From assembly GCA_002478765.1 (NCBI GenBank), contig DLQO01000011.1, positions 1,699 through 13,577 of the forward strand: a DNA stretch of 11,879 nucleotides. The letters run 5' to 3'. This document shows positions 1-6,301 of the stretch, piece by piece. Positions within the stretch are counted from its first letter, which is position 1; every line of letters starts with the position of its first letter. Both the position numbers and the translations under genes were made by a program. Source of the stretch: Flavobacteriales bacterium UBA7430 (GTDB lineage Bacteria > Bacteroidota > Bacteroidia > Flavobacteriales > UBA7430). The notes below the pieces were generated by a model that was not told the origin of the DNA, did not search any database, and was given only the letters and a program-made list of their open reading frames with translations.

Positions 1-1074
1 GAAGCACGTGCCTATGCATTGGTCGGAATGCTCAGTTCAATTTCTATGTTTTACTTTTTGGAACTTTTCAGAGAGGCTGGTCGTTCAAAAAAGAGCGCGT
101 TCTTGTTTGTGCTCCTTTCAAATGTAGCCTTGATTTACACCCACTATTTTGGGTTTTTTATCCTCATCATTCAAGTGGTTCTGGTTCTTACAGATAAGGT
201 CTCAAGAGAAAAGTACTGGAAGCATGTCCTTCTGGGAATAGGCATAATTGCGCTGTTTTATCTGCCTAATATTGAAGTGGTCCTGATGCGATTTATCGAC
301 TCCTCTTCAAGCGGAACCTGGTTGGCTCCTCCCAACAAAAGAAGCCTGTACAACATGATCATCAGCTTCAGTAATACGGCCCTGAACGCCGATGTTACTA
401 TTCTTGTGTTTTTCCTGTCGGCTGTGCTGTTTTTCTTCAGGAAAAAGAAAATCAAATGGGCCAAAAAAACGCTTTTGGTCTGGGTGGTGTTTTCTTTCTT
501 TTTTATGTTCTTCGTTTCGTTTAAGGTTCCGATGTTCCTCGATAGGTATTTGATGTTTTTGTCTGTTGGGTTCTGCATCTTACTGGCCCTTGCCTCCGAT
601 GCTTTGTTTCAAAAACGCCCGTATAAATATATCCTACCCCTGCTGCTATGTATCATGTACATGTACAGCAGCAAACCGAATGTCTCCAACAACAGAAATA
701 CCAAAGACACGGTTGAAAAAATCAAAAGTATGATGACCGAGGAGACTGTTGTTTATTTTTGTCCGCCCTGGTTTGATCATAATTTCCTTTACTATTACGA
801 AAGCAGTTTATTTAGGGATGTAGACCCCGACAAGCAGAAGAAAAAAATGCATTCGCTGTTGAAAAAAGAAAACATTTACCCCATCTACAATAAAAACGGT
901 CTTCACAGCGAACTCATTAAAGAATCTGATAAGGTTATTTACTTGGATGCAGGTGCGGATTTTGGAGTTCCAAACAACCAAATCATCCAACAACTAGAAA
1001 GTGAGTGCACACTCGTTGAGAAACACGAGTATCACCAAATATTTAACATTCGGGTGTTTGAACCTAATCGATAG
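1..1074 (+). CDS. Multi-pass membrane glycosyltransferase, GT39/ArnT-like (C-terminal part, 5' end cut off)
   Basis: The frame is open from base 1 (E-A-R-A-Y-A-L), so the true start lies left of the window; about 357 residues are visible. The E-A-R-A-Y-A-L opening followed by hydrophobic segments resembles the conserved loop of dolichyl-phosphate-mannose mannosyltransferase-like (GT39/PMT_2) enzymes. Membrane segments fall at roughly residues 7-22, 34-63 (two, with a THYFGFF turn), 75-97, 131-147, 157-174, 184-203 and 210-222. A P-M-F-L-D-R-Y-L motif near 178-185 matches the F/L-x-R-Y-L motif late in the membrane part of these proteins. The last ~130 residues are soluble and probably periplasmic. 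Such enzymes move a sugar from a lipid-phosphate carrier onto protein, lipid or glycan; donor and acceptor cannot be read here, and the N-terminal catalytic Asp region is missing. It is the only plus-strand gene and converges on the S4-domain gene with a 24-nt gap. Family fairly sure, substrate unknown. Confidence 0.75.
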   Translation, partial: EARAYALVGMLSSISMFYFLELFREAGRSKKSAFLFVLLSNVALIYTHYFGFFILIIQVVLVLTDKVSREKYWKHVLLGIGIIALFYLPNIEVVLMRFIDSSSSGTWLAPPNKRSLYNMIISFSNTALNADVTILVFFLSAVLFFFRKKKIKWAKKTLLVWVVFSFFFMFFVSFKVPMFLDRYLMFLSVGFCILLALASDALFQKRPYKYILPLLLCIMYMYSSKPNVSNNRNTKDTVEKIKSMMTEETVVYFCPPWFDHNFLYYYESSLFRDVDPDKQKKKMHSLLKKENIYPIYNKNGLHSELIKESDKVIYLDAGADFGVPNNQIIQQLESECTLVEKHEYHQIFNIRVFEPNR

Positions 1075-1098
1075 GACGGGCAGATAAATTGGAATCAT

Positions 1099-1527
1099 TC
1101 AATCCTCATCCCCAAAGTCATAAGGAAGGTCTTCATCCAACCAGGCATCAATCTCTTTGAAGTTCTCAATTTCTCTTCGATCGCGTTTGGTGGGTCGTCC
1201 GAGTCCGCGATCGCGGTCTTCACCCGAAAGTCTTCTGTGGTGGAAGGCTCTAAATTTTTCTCGCTCCTCATTAGGCGTTAAGTCTTCGTAACAATCTTTG
1301 GCAATGGAATAAGCCACTCTACTTTTGAGAATTTCTAAGATTTTAAATTGCAGTTTTAATCCGTTTTTATCCACGGAAACCAATTCTCCTACAATAACAG
1401 AACGCGCAGGTTTGCACTTGCCTCCGTTCACTTTTACCTTTCCCGATTTACAAGCCTGCGTAGCCCTACTTCTGGATTTAAAGATTCGCACCGTCCAAAG
1501 CCATTTGTCAATTCTCGTTTTCTCCAT
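1099..1527 (-). CDS. hslR: S4-domain RNA-binding protein, Hsp15 (HslR)-like
   Basis: A 142-residue protein whose first ~65 residues form an S4 RNA-binding domain: R-I-D-K-W-L-W near residues 5-11, a K-S-R-S-R-A segment (17-22), and a G-K-V-K-V-N-G turn (29-35), as in E. coli Hsp15. That protein binds stalled 50S subunits carrying peptidyl-tRNA and helps recycle them; the same role is inferred here. After the S4 fold comes a basic stretch (G-R-P-T-K-R-D-R-R, about 110-118) and then a strongly acidic tail (about 126-142) that I do not recall from E. coli Hsp15. The ATG lies inside the 3' end of uvrC, giving a 20-nt overlap, so translation of the two is probably coupled. Cytoplasmic. The S4 call is firm; the Hsp15 name is by similarity and other small S4 proteins are possible. 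Confidence 0.83.
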   Translation of the reverse strand: MEKTRIDKWLWTVRIFKSRSRATQACKSGKVKVNGGKCKPARSVIVGELVSVDKNGLKLQFKILEILKSRVAYSIAKDCYEDLTPNEEREKFRAFHHRRLSGEDRDRGLGRPTKRDRREIENFKEIDAWLDEDLPYDFGDED

Positions 1528-3328
1528 CTTTAAAATAACTGTTCAACTTTTGTGCCTTGCTCGTACCCAAAATCTCCGTGAGCTCTTTTACATTGGCTTC
1601 TTTAATCCGTTTGAAGGATTTGAATTGCTTCAACAGTTCGGCTTTGGACTTAGGCCCTATTCCCGGAATATCATCCAAGGCCGAATGCAAGCTCGATTTA
1701 CTTCGCTTGTTCCGGTGATGCGCCAAACTGAAGCGGTGCGCTTCATTACGAAGGTGTTGTATCAATTTTAAAGATTCCGAACGCTTGTCAATGTACAGAG
1801 GAACCGAGTCTCCTGGAAAGTAAATTTCTTCGAGCCGTTTTGCGATACCAACAATCGCAATCTGCCCTCGAAGTTCTAATTTATCCAGCGCCTTCATGGA
1901 TGAGCTAAGCTGCCCCTTTCCGCCATCAATAATGATGAGTTGAGGAAAGGGTTCGTTCTGTTCTTTCAACCTTTTGTACCTGCGATACACCGCCTCCTCC
2001 ATGGAGGCGTAGTCATCGGGGCCATCTACGGTTTTGATGTTGAAGTGCCTGTAATCCTTTTTGCTGGGTTTTGCATTTTTGAAAACCACACAGGCCGATG
2101 CTGGGTTCGTTCCTTGAATGTTGGAGTTGTCAAAACATTCGATTTGAACGGGTAATTCCGACAGCCTTAAGTCTTTCTTTACTTGTTCTAAAATTCGCTT
2201 GCTATGACGCTCAGGGTCAATAATACTAAGTGTTTTTAGCTTTTCCTGCCGCATGTACTTGGCATTTCGAAGTGACAAGTCAATTAGTGCTTTTTTATCA
2301 CCTCGCTGAGGAATGTGCAACTTCACTTCTTCTTTCCAGGGGCTGGTGAGGGTTTTATTGAGCAAAATCTCTTTGGCTGTGGATTGAAATTTTGCTCGGA
2401 TATTCATCATGGACATCGTCAATAAATCTTCGTCTGTTTCATCGAGCTTTTTCTTGATCTCTAGATTGTGCGATTGTATGATGGCTCCTTTGACAACTTT
2501 AAAGTAGTTGATATAAGCCGAATCGGTGTCAGAAAATATGGTGATGACGTCCACATGATCTATGGTAGGGCTTACCACGGTAGATTTGGATTGATAGTGT
2601 TCCAAAGCGTCCAACTTCTCTTTGATTTCTTGAGCATCCTCAAATTCCAAAGCCGCAGCGTGTTCTTGCATCTTTTGCTTCAAAGGTTGTATGATGCTGC
2701 GTGTGTTTCCTTTTAAGATGCTACGGATTTCAGAAATCGTTTGTTGATAATCTTCTTCAGTCTGGTAGGCTTCGCAGGGTCCTAAGCACTTTTTAATGTG
2801 GTAATCTAAGCATACCTTGAACTTTTGATTTTCAATATTTTGCTCACTGAGATTAAAGGTACACGAACGCAGCTGATACAATTGGTTGATCAATTCCAAA
2901 AGCACCCGAATGGCCTTTGAAGAAACGTATGGACCAAAATACTCCGAACCGTCTTTGATGACTTTTCTCGTGGAAAAGACACGTGGAAACCGTTCTTTTT
3001 TGATGCATATCCAGGGGTATGTTTTGTCGTCCTTGAGCAATACATTGTACCGAGGTTGAAGCTTTTTGATGAGGTTGTTTTCCAGCAATAAGGCATCCAC
3101 TTCGCTTTCAACCAAAATGTATTCGATACGTTCTATCTTTTTAACCAAAACACGAGTTTTGGCGTAATCCGTATGGTCTTTGTGGAAATAAGAAGAAACA
3201 CGTCGTTTGAGATTCTTTGCTTTCCCTACATAAAGTATGGCATCTTGTTTGTCGAAGAATTGATAAACACCCGGACCCAAAGGAAGGGTCTTTAAAAACT
3301 GAGCGATATGTTCTTTAACAACGGGCAT
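1508..3328 (-). CDS. uvrC: Excinuclease ABC subunit C
   Basis: UvrC makes both incisions around a DNA lesion handed over by UvrA/UvrB in nucleotide excision repair. At 606 residues it has normal length. The GIY-YIG nuclease domain is at about 14-95 (G-V-Y 20-22, Y-V-G-K-A 33-37, Arg42/43, Glu83 in L-L-E-N-N-L-I-K), responsible for the 3' cut. Four cysteines (156, 173, 181, 185) have the spacing of the Fe-S ligands described in UvrC. A UVR motif, the UvrB-contacting helix pair, covers about 213-248. The C-terminal RNase H-like nuclease for the 5' cut carries Asp400 (E-C-F-D-N-S), Asp468 (I-I-D-G-G-K-G-Q) and His531 (E-A-H-R-F). A helix-hairpin-helix DNA-binding region fills about 550-606. The domain set is complete. 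A 105-nt gap with a promoter-like box precedes it, and its 3' end overlaps the Hsp15-like gene by 20 nt. Confidence 0.97.
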   Translation of the reverse strand: MPVVKEHIAQFLKTLPLGPGVYQFFDKQDAILYVGKAKNLKRRVSSYFHKDHTDYAKTRVLVKKIERIEYILVESEVDALLLENNLIKKLQPRYNVLLKDDKTYPWICIKKERFPRVFSTRKVIKDGSEYFGPYVSSKAIRVLLELINQLYQLRSCTFNLSEQNIENQKFKVCLDYHIKKCLGPCEAYQTEEDYQQTISEIRSILKGNTRSIIQPLKQKMQEHAAALEFEDAQEIKEKLDALEHYQSKSTVVSPTIDHVDVITIFSDTDSAYINYFKVVKGAIIQSHNLEIKKKLDETDEDLLTMSMMNIRAKFQSTAKEILLNKTLTSPWKEEVKLHIPQRGDKKALIDLSLRNAKYMRQEKLKTLSIIDPERHSKRILEQVKKDLRLSELPVQIECFDNSNIQGTNPASACVVFKNAKPSKKDYRHFNIKTVDGPDDYASMEEAVYRRYKRLKEQNEPFPQLIIIDGGKGQLSSSMKALDKLELRGQIAIVGIAKRLEEIYFPGDSVPLYIDKRSESLKLIQHLRNEAHRFSLAHHRNKRSKSSLHSALDDIPGIGPKSKAELLKQFKSFKRIKEANVKELTEILGTSKAQKLNSYFKDGENEN

Positions 3329-3332
3329 AACT

Positions 3333-3340
3333 CAAATGTA
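3333..3340 (-). promoter_or_regulatory. Putative Bacteroidota -7 promoter element (TACATTTG) before uvrC
   Basis: On the minus strand TACATTTG matches the TAnnTTTG -7 consensus of Bacteroidota sigma factors and ends four bases before the uvrC ATG. That would place transcription initiation at or next to the start codon, i.e. a leaderless or nearly leaderless mRNA. No clear TTG/TTTG -33 element sits at the expected ~19-nt spacing (that site reads TGAT), so the call rests on the -7 box and its position in the only gap upstream of uvrC. Confidence 0.35.
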
Positions 3341-3375
3341 AGGAAAGTAACATTGATTCATCATCAACTTGAAAC

Positions 3376-3409
3376 TTTTTGAGCAAAGAAGGAGGCCTAC
3401 ACTCAAAAA
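3376..3409. repeat. Short inverted repeat in the plsC-like/uvrC gap
   Basis: TTTTTGAG (3376-3383) is repeated in inverted orientation as CTCAAAAA (3402-3409) around an 18-base spacer that contains AGGCCT. The stem would have 8 pairs but only two are G-C. Neither strand has a T-run after the second arm, so it does not look like a standard intrinsic terminator. It could be a weak mRNA hairpin after the acyltransferase gene, a protein-binding site, or chance in AT-rich spacer DNA. Confidence 0.25.
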
Positions 3410-3433
3410 CACGGTATCAATTCCGGAATAAAA

Positions 3434-4237
3434 TCAATTCCAAAATTCCCGCTTTTTATTGCGCTCTGTTTTCAATTTAAGGTAATCTTCATTAGGTACT
3501 TTAAGGAAAGAAGGGTGCTGCTCGATGGCAAACTCCAATTGCTCTACAATTTTATCAATGGAATCGTTTTCATAATCAATTTCCAAGGGGGCTTTGATGA
3601 CCATAGACTGTAAAATCCCCTTTTTCTTAATGAACAATCCTTTCTTATCAAAAGACCTTCTGAAACCGTCTATCACAATGGGAACTACAAGAGGTTTGTA
3701 TTTTTTTATGATGTGAGCCGTCCCTTTTCGAATGGGATTGAATGCTTTTGTGGTTCCTTGAGGAAAAGTAACCACCCAACCGTCGTCTAAGGCCGTTCCA
3801 ATGTTGCTGATGTCTTTCATGTCTACCTGTCGATTGATCGACTCGCCAGCCGCACGCCAAGTTCTTGTTATAGTAACAGCTCCAACGTAAGACATTACTT
3901 TGGGGAGAAACCCCGACTTCATCGTCTCTGCTGCTGCTACATAATAGAGGTTCGTTTTGGGAGACCACAAATAACCCACATTCTTAATGCTGTCAATCCG
4001 CCCCTTTAACGAAGCATTAAATACATGATACATCGCTGCTACATCTGCAAAGTAGGTTTGATGATTGGAAACAAAAAGGACGTGTTTATCTTCAAGCTCT
4101 CGGATGATTTCAGAACCTTCAATCTTCAAACTGTTAAAGCTGTGGTAGCGTCGGTGCGAAAGAACTCCTAGGAGTTGAATCAACCAGCGCTTTAAAAAAA
4201 TAAAATGTCCAAAAGGATCTTTTTTGAAAAGCCCCAT
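3434..4237 (-). CDS. PlsC-like lysophospholipid acyltransferase with variant HX5D motif
   Basis: A 267-residue protein of the glycerolipid acyltransferase (PlsC/LPLAT) superfamily, which moves an acyl chain onto a lysophospholipid or related acceptor at the inner membrane. A hydrophobic segment at about 13-27 could anchor it. The catalytic block reads S-N-H-Q-T-Y-F-A-D at 57-65: His59 and Asp65 are separated by five residues, not the usual four (HX4D). The second block F-P-Q-G-T-T (158-163) has Gln where FPEGT usually has Glu. A V-V-P-I-V-I-D-G-F segment (184-192) matches the later V-P-V-x-I block. I recall similar HQTYFAD proteins in flavobacteria, so this is probably a lineage-specific subfamily rather than a dead copy. 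It starts 15 nt after asd and is likely cotranscribed. Acyl donor and acceptor (lysophosphatidate, ornithine lipid or other) cannot be told. Confidence 0.8.
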   Translation of the reverse strand: MGLFKKDPFGHFIFLKRWLIQLLGVLSHRRYHSFNSLKIEGSEIIRELEDKHVLFVSNHQTYFADVAAMYHVFNASLKGRIDSIKNVGYLWSPKTNLYYVAAAETMKSGFLPKVMSYVGAVTITRTWRAAGESINRQVDMKDISNIGTALDDGWVVTFPQGTTKAFNPIRKGTAHIIKKYKPLVVPIVIDGFRRSFDKKGLFIKKKGILQSMVIKAPLEIDYENDSIDKIVEQLEFAIEQHPSFLKVPNEDYLKLKTERNKKREFWN

Positions 4238-4252
4238 AGTTATGAAAACGTT

Positions 4253-5242
4253 CTACAATAGCGATTGCTCGATAAGTTTCTCAGCTACCTGAACGGCATT
4301 CGTCGCAGCGCCTTTACGTAAATTATCAGCGACAATCCACATGTTTAATGTGTTTGGAAGTGACTCATCTCTTCGTAATCTTCCAACAAATACGTCATTC
4401 TTAGCCTCTGCATACTTGGGCATCGGGTAGGTGTTTGTATCGGTATTGTCTTGAAGTACAAGGCCTTCTGTTTCACTGATTGCTTTTCGAACCTCAGCCA
4501 TATCGAAGTCCTTTTTGAAGGTTACGTTTACACTTTCTGAGTGTCCGCCCATAACCGGTACCCGTACAGCTGTAGCTGTAATTCCTATAGAGTCGTCACC
4601 CAGAATTTTACGAGTCTCATTAACCAATTTCATTTCTTCTTTGGTGTATCCAGATTCTAGGAAATCATCGCAGTGCGGGAGGCAATTTCTGTAAATAGGG
4701 TAGGGATACGCCATTTCTCCCTCAACACCTTCTTCTTCATTTTCTAACTGCTTCATTGCTTTGACACCTGTTCCGGTAATCGATTGGTAGGTAGAGATGA
4801 TCACGCGCTCTAGGCCGTATAGCTCATGAAGGGGAGCTAACGCCAAAACAAGCTGTATGGTTGAACAGTTTGGGTTGGCTATAATTTTATCTTCAGCTGT
4901 TAATTCTCCAGCGTTAATTTCAGGCACAATCAATTTGTAGTCGGGCTTCATTCTCCATGCCGAAGAATTATCCACCACGGTAGTACCCACTTCTGCAAAC
5001 TTTGGAGCCCACTCTAGAGAGGTGGAACCTCCAGCTGAAAATAAGGCTAAGTCAGGTTTTTCGGCGACCGCTTGCGCAAGGCTGCGCACCTTATAATCTT
5101 TACCTTGGTATGAGATTAGCTTTCCGACTGATCTCTCAGATGCTACAGGTATCAATTCAGTGACAGGAAATTGACGTTCCGCCAATACCTTTAACATGAC
5201 ATTTCCCACCATTCCAGTGGCACCAACAACAGCTACTTTCAT
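4253..5242 (-). CDS. asd: Aspartate-semialdehyde dehydrogenase
   Basis: Reduces aspartyl-4-phosphate to aspartate-4-semialdehyde with NADPH, the branch point to lysine/diaminopimelate and to homoserine, threonine and methionine. The 329-residue length is normal. The N-terminal Rossmann motif is G-A-T-G-M-V-G (7-13). The acyl-enzyme cysteine is Cys126 in N-P-N-C-S-T, with Gln153 in T-Y-Q-S-I-T-G and the substrate-binding/acid-base pair Arg227 (A-V-R-V-P-V) and His234 (G-G-H-S-E-S) all present. The context fits: the product leads to homoserine, the substrate of MetX in the operon just upstream. It is separated from metF by 96 nt with a promoter-like box and an A-rich leader, so it probably has its own transcript continuing into the acyltransferase gene 15 nt downstream. 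No sign of damage. Confidence 0.97.
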   Translation of the reverse strand: MKVAVVGATGMVGNVMLKVLAERQFPVTELIPVASERSVGKLISYQGKDYKVRSLAQAVAEKPDLALFSAGGSTSLEWAPKFAEVGTTVVDNSSAWRMKPDYKLIVPEINAGELTAEDKIIANPNCSTIQLVLALAPLHELYGLERVIISTYQSITGTGVKAMKQLENEEEGVEGEMAYPYPIYRNCLPHCDDFLESGYTKEEMKLVNETRKILGDDSIGITATAVRVPVMGGHSESVNVTFKKDFDMAEVRKAISETEGLVLQDNTDTNTYPMPKYAEAKNDVFVGRLRRDESLPNTLNMWIVADNLRKGAATNAVQVAEKLIEQSLL

Positions 5243-5310
5243 TTTTTCTTTTTTTATTGTGTAGGGTTCTTTCCGTTTGTTTTTTTGCAGTTTTCACTTA
5301 AAAAACGCCA

Positions 5311-5318
5311 CAAAGATA
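5311..5318 (-). promoter_or_regulatory. Putative Bacteroidota -7 promoter element (TATCTTTG) before asd
   Basis: On the minus strand TATCTTTG matches the TAnnTTTG consensus of Bacteroidota housekeeping promoters. It lies in the metF-asd gap, about 20 nt past the metF stop and 68 nt before the asd ATG. The leader between the box and the ATG is very A-rich close to the start, with no Shine-Dalgarno motif, as is common in this phylum. The expected -33 position is a poor match (TAAG instead of TTTG), so strength is uncertain. Confidence 0.5.
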
Positions 5319-5338
5319 CGCATTATGCTTGATTTAGC

Positions 5339-6292
5339 TTAATAAACTTGTTCAACAACTTTAAGAATGTTGTTTCCTCTTCCCATCGTGTAATAATGTA
5401 GGCAAGGCGCACCAAATTCTATCAACTCTTTCGACTGCTGCACAGCCCACTCAATTCCCAATTCGTACACGGCCTCGTTTGTTTTACATTTTAAAACTTC
5501 ATCCACAAGGGTTTCTGGGTAATTGATATGAAAAAACTGCGGTATTCTTTGCAATTGTTTTTTTGTAGCCAAGGGTTTTAGACCGGGGATGATTGGAACA
5601 TTGATATCCATTTCTCGGCATTTTTTTACAAAATCAAAATACACCTGATTGTCAAAGAACATTTGGGTCACGATGTAATCTGCACCTTTGTCCACCTTTT
5701 CTTTTAAGTATTGTAAATCGGTCTTTTTATTTGGCGACTCAAAATGCTTTTCGGGATAAGCGGCTACGCCAATACAAAAATTGGTTTTGGCTGTGTTTTG
5801 AAGCTCATCATCCAAGTAGATTCCTTTGTTAAGGTTTACGACTTGTTCTAACAATTCACTGGCGAACTCATGACCATCGGGTTCCGGAACAAAAACACCT
5901 TCCGATTTCATCGCATCTCCACGAAGCACCAAAAGGTTATTTACACCTAAATAATCCAAATCAATCAAGGCGTTTTCGGTCTCCTCCTTGGTAAAACCTC
6001 CACAAATAATATGGGGTACCGTATCAACATTATACCGGTTGGTAATACCTGCGGCAATTCCTACTGTACCGGGGCGCTTTCTTACTTTTTGTTTTCTCAG
6101 CAAGCCGTTGGGTTGAGGAATGTATTTATTCTCTTCTCGATGGTACGTGACGTTAATGAAAGAAGGATTGTATTCCATAAGGGGATCTAAAACCTCAAAA
6201 AGATCTTCGATTTTTTGGCCCTTTCGAGGGGGTAAAATCTCTAACGATAAGAGAGGTTTGTCGGATTGTTTGATGTGTTCTGTTATTTTCAT
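5339..6292 (-). CDS. metF: Methylenetetrahydrofolate reductase
   Basis: Reduces 5,10-methylene-THF to 5-methyl-THF, the methyl donor used by the methionine synthase encoded just upstream. FAD-dependent TIM barrel; 317 residues is a normal bacterial length. Visible family residues are Glu18 in S-L-E-I-L-P-P, the I-N-V-T-Y-H strand (46-51), Arg124-Gly-Asp126 in L-V-L-R-G-D, Gln210 in V-T-Q-M-F-F-D-N, and P-G-L-K-P (236-240). Between about 133 and 172 there is a stretch longer than in E. coli MetF, ahead of F-C-I-G-V-A-A-Y-P-E-K-H; from memory this is usual in Bacteroidota. The ATG follows the metH stop by 9 nt and is preceded by an AGAGGAAG stretch, one of the few Shine-Dalgarno-like sites in the window. 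Last gene of the methionine operon. Confidence 0.97.
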   Translation of the reverse strand: MKITEHIKQSDKPLLSLEILPPRKGQKIEDLFEVLDPLMEYNPSFINVTYHREENKYIPQPNGLLRKQKVRKRPGTVGIAAGITNRYNVDTVPHIICGGFTKEETENALIDLDYLGVNNLLVLRGDAMKSEGVFVPEPDGHEFASELLEQVVNLNKGIYLDDELQNTAKTNFCIGVAAYPEKHFESPNKKTDLQYLKEKVDKGADYIVTQMFFDNQVYFDFVKKCREMDINVPIIPGLKPLATKKQLQRIPQFFHINYPETLVDEVLKCKTNEAVYELGIEWAVQQSKELIEFGAPCLHYYTMGRGNNILKVVEQVY

Positions 6293-6301
6293 CTTCCTCT
6301 T

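Noticed and set aside
1325..1771. 148-codon plus-strand open frame over the hslR/uvrC overlap
   Set aside because: Antisense shadow of conserved coding sequence of both genes; no family resemblance.
3376..3409. Inverted repeat as an intrinsic terminator after the acyltransferase gene
   Set aside because: The stem has only two G-C pairs and no T-run follows it on either strand; the T's precede and the A's follow the loop, the reverse of terminator order. Kept only as a low-confidence repeat.
5286..5309. Imperfect hairpin in the asd leader as a terminator or riboswitch
   Set aside because: Only a short GCGTTTT/AAAACTGC pairing with a bulge is possible; too weak, and no conserved riboswitch core could be recognised in 96 nt.
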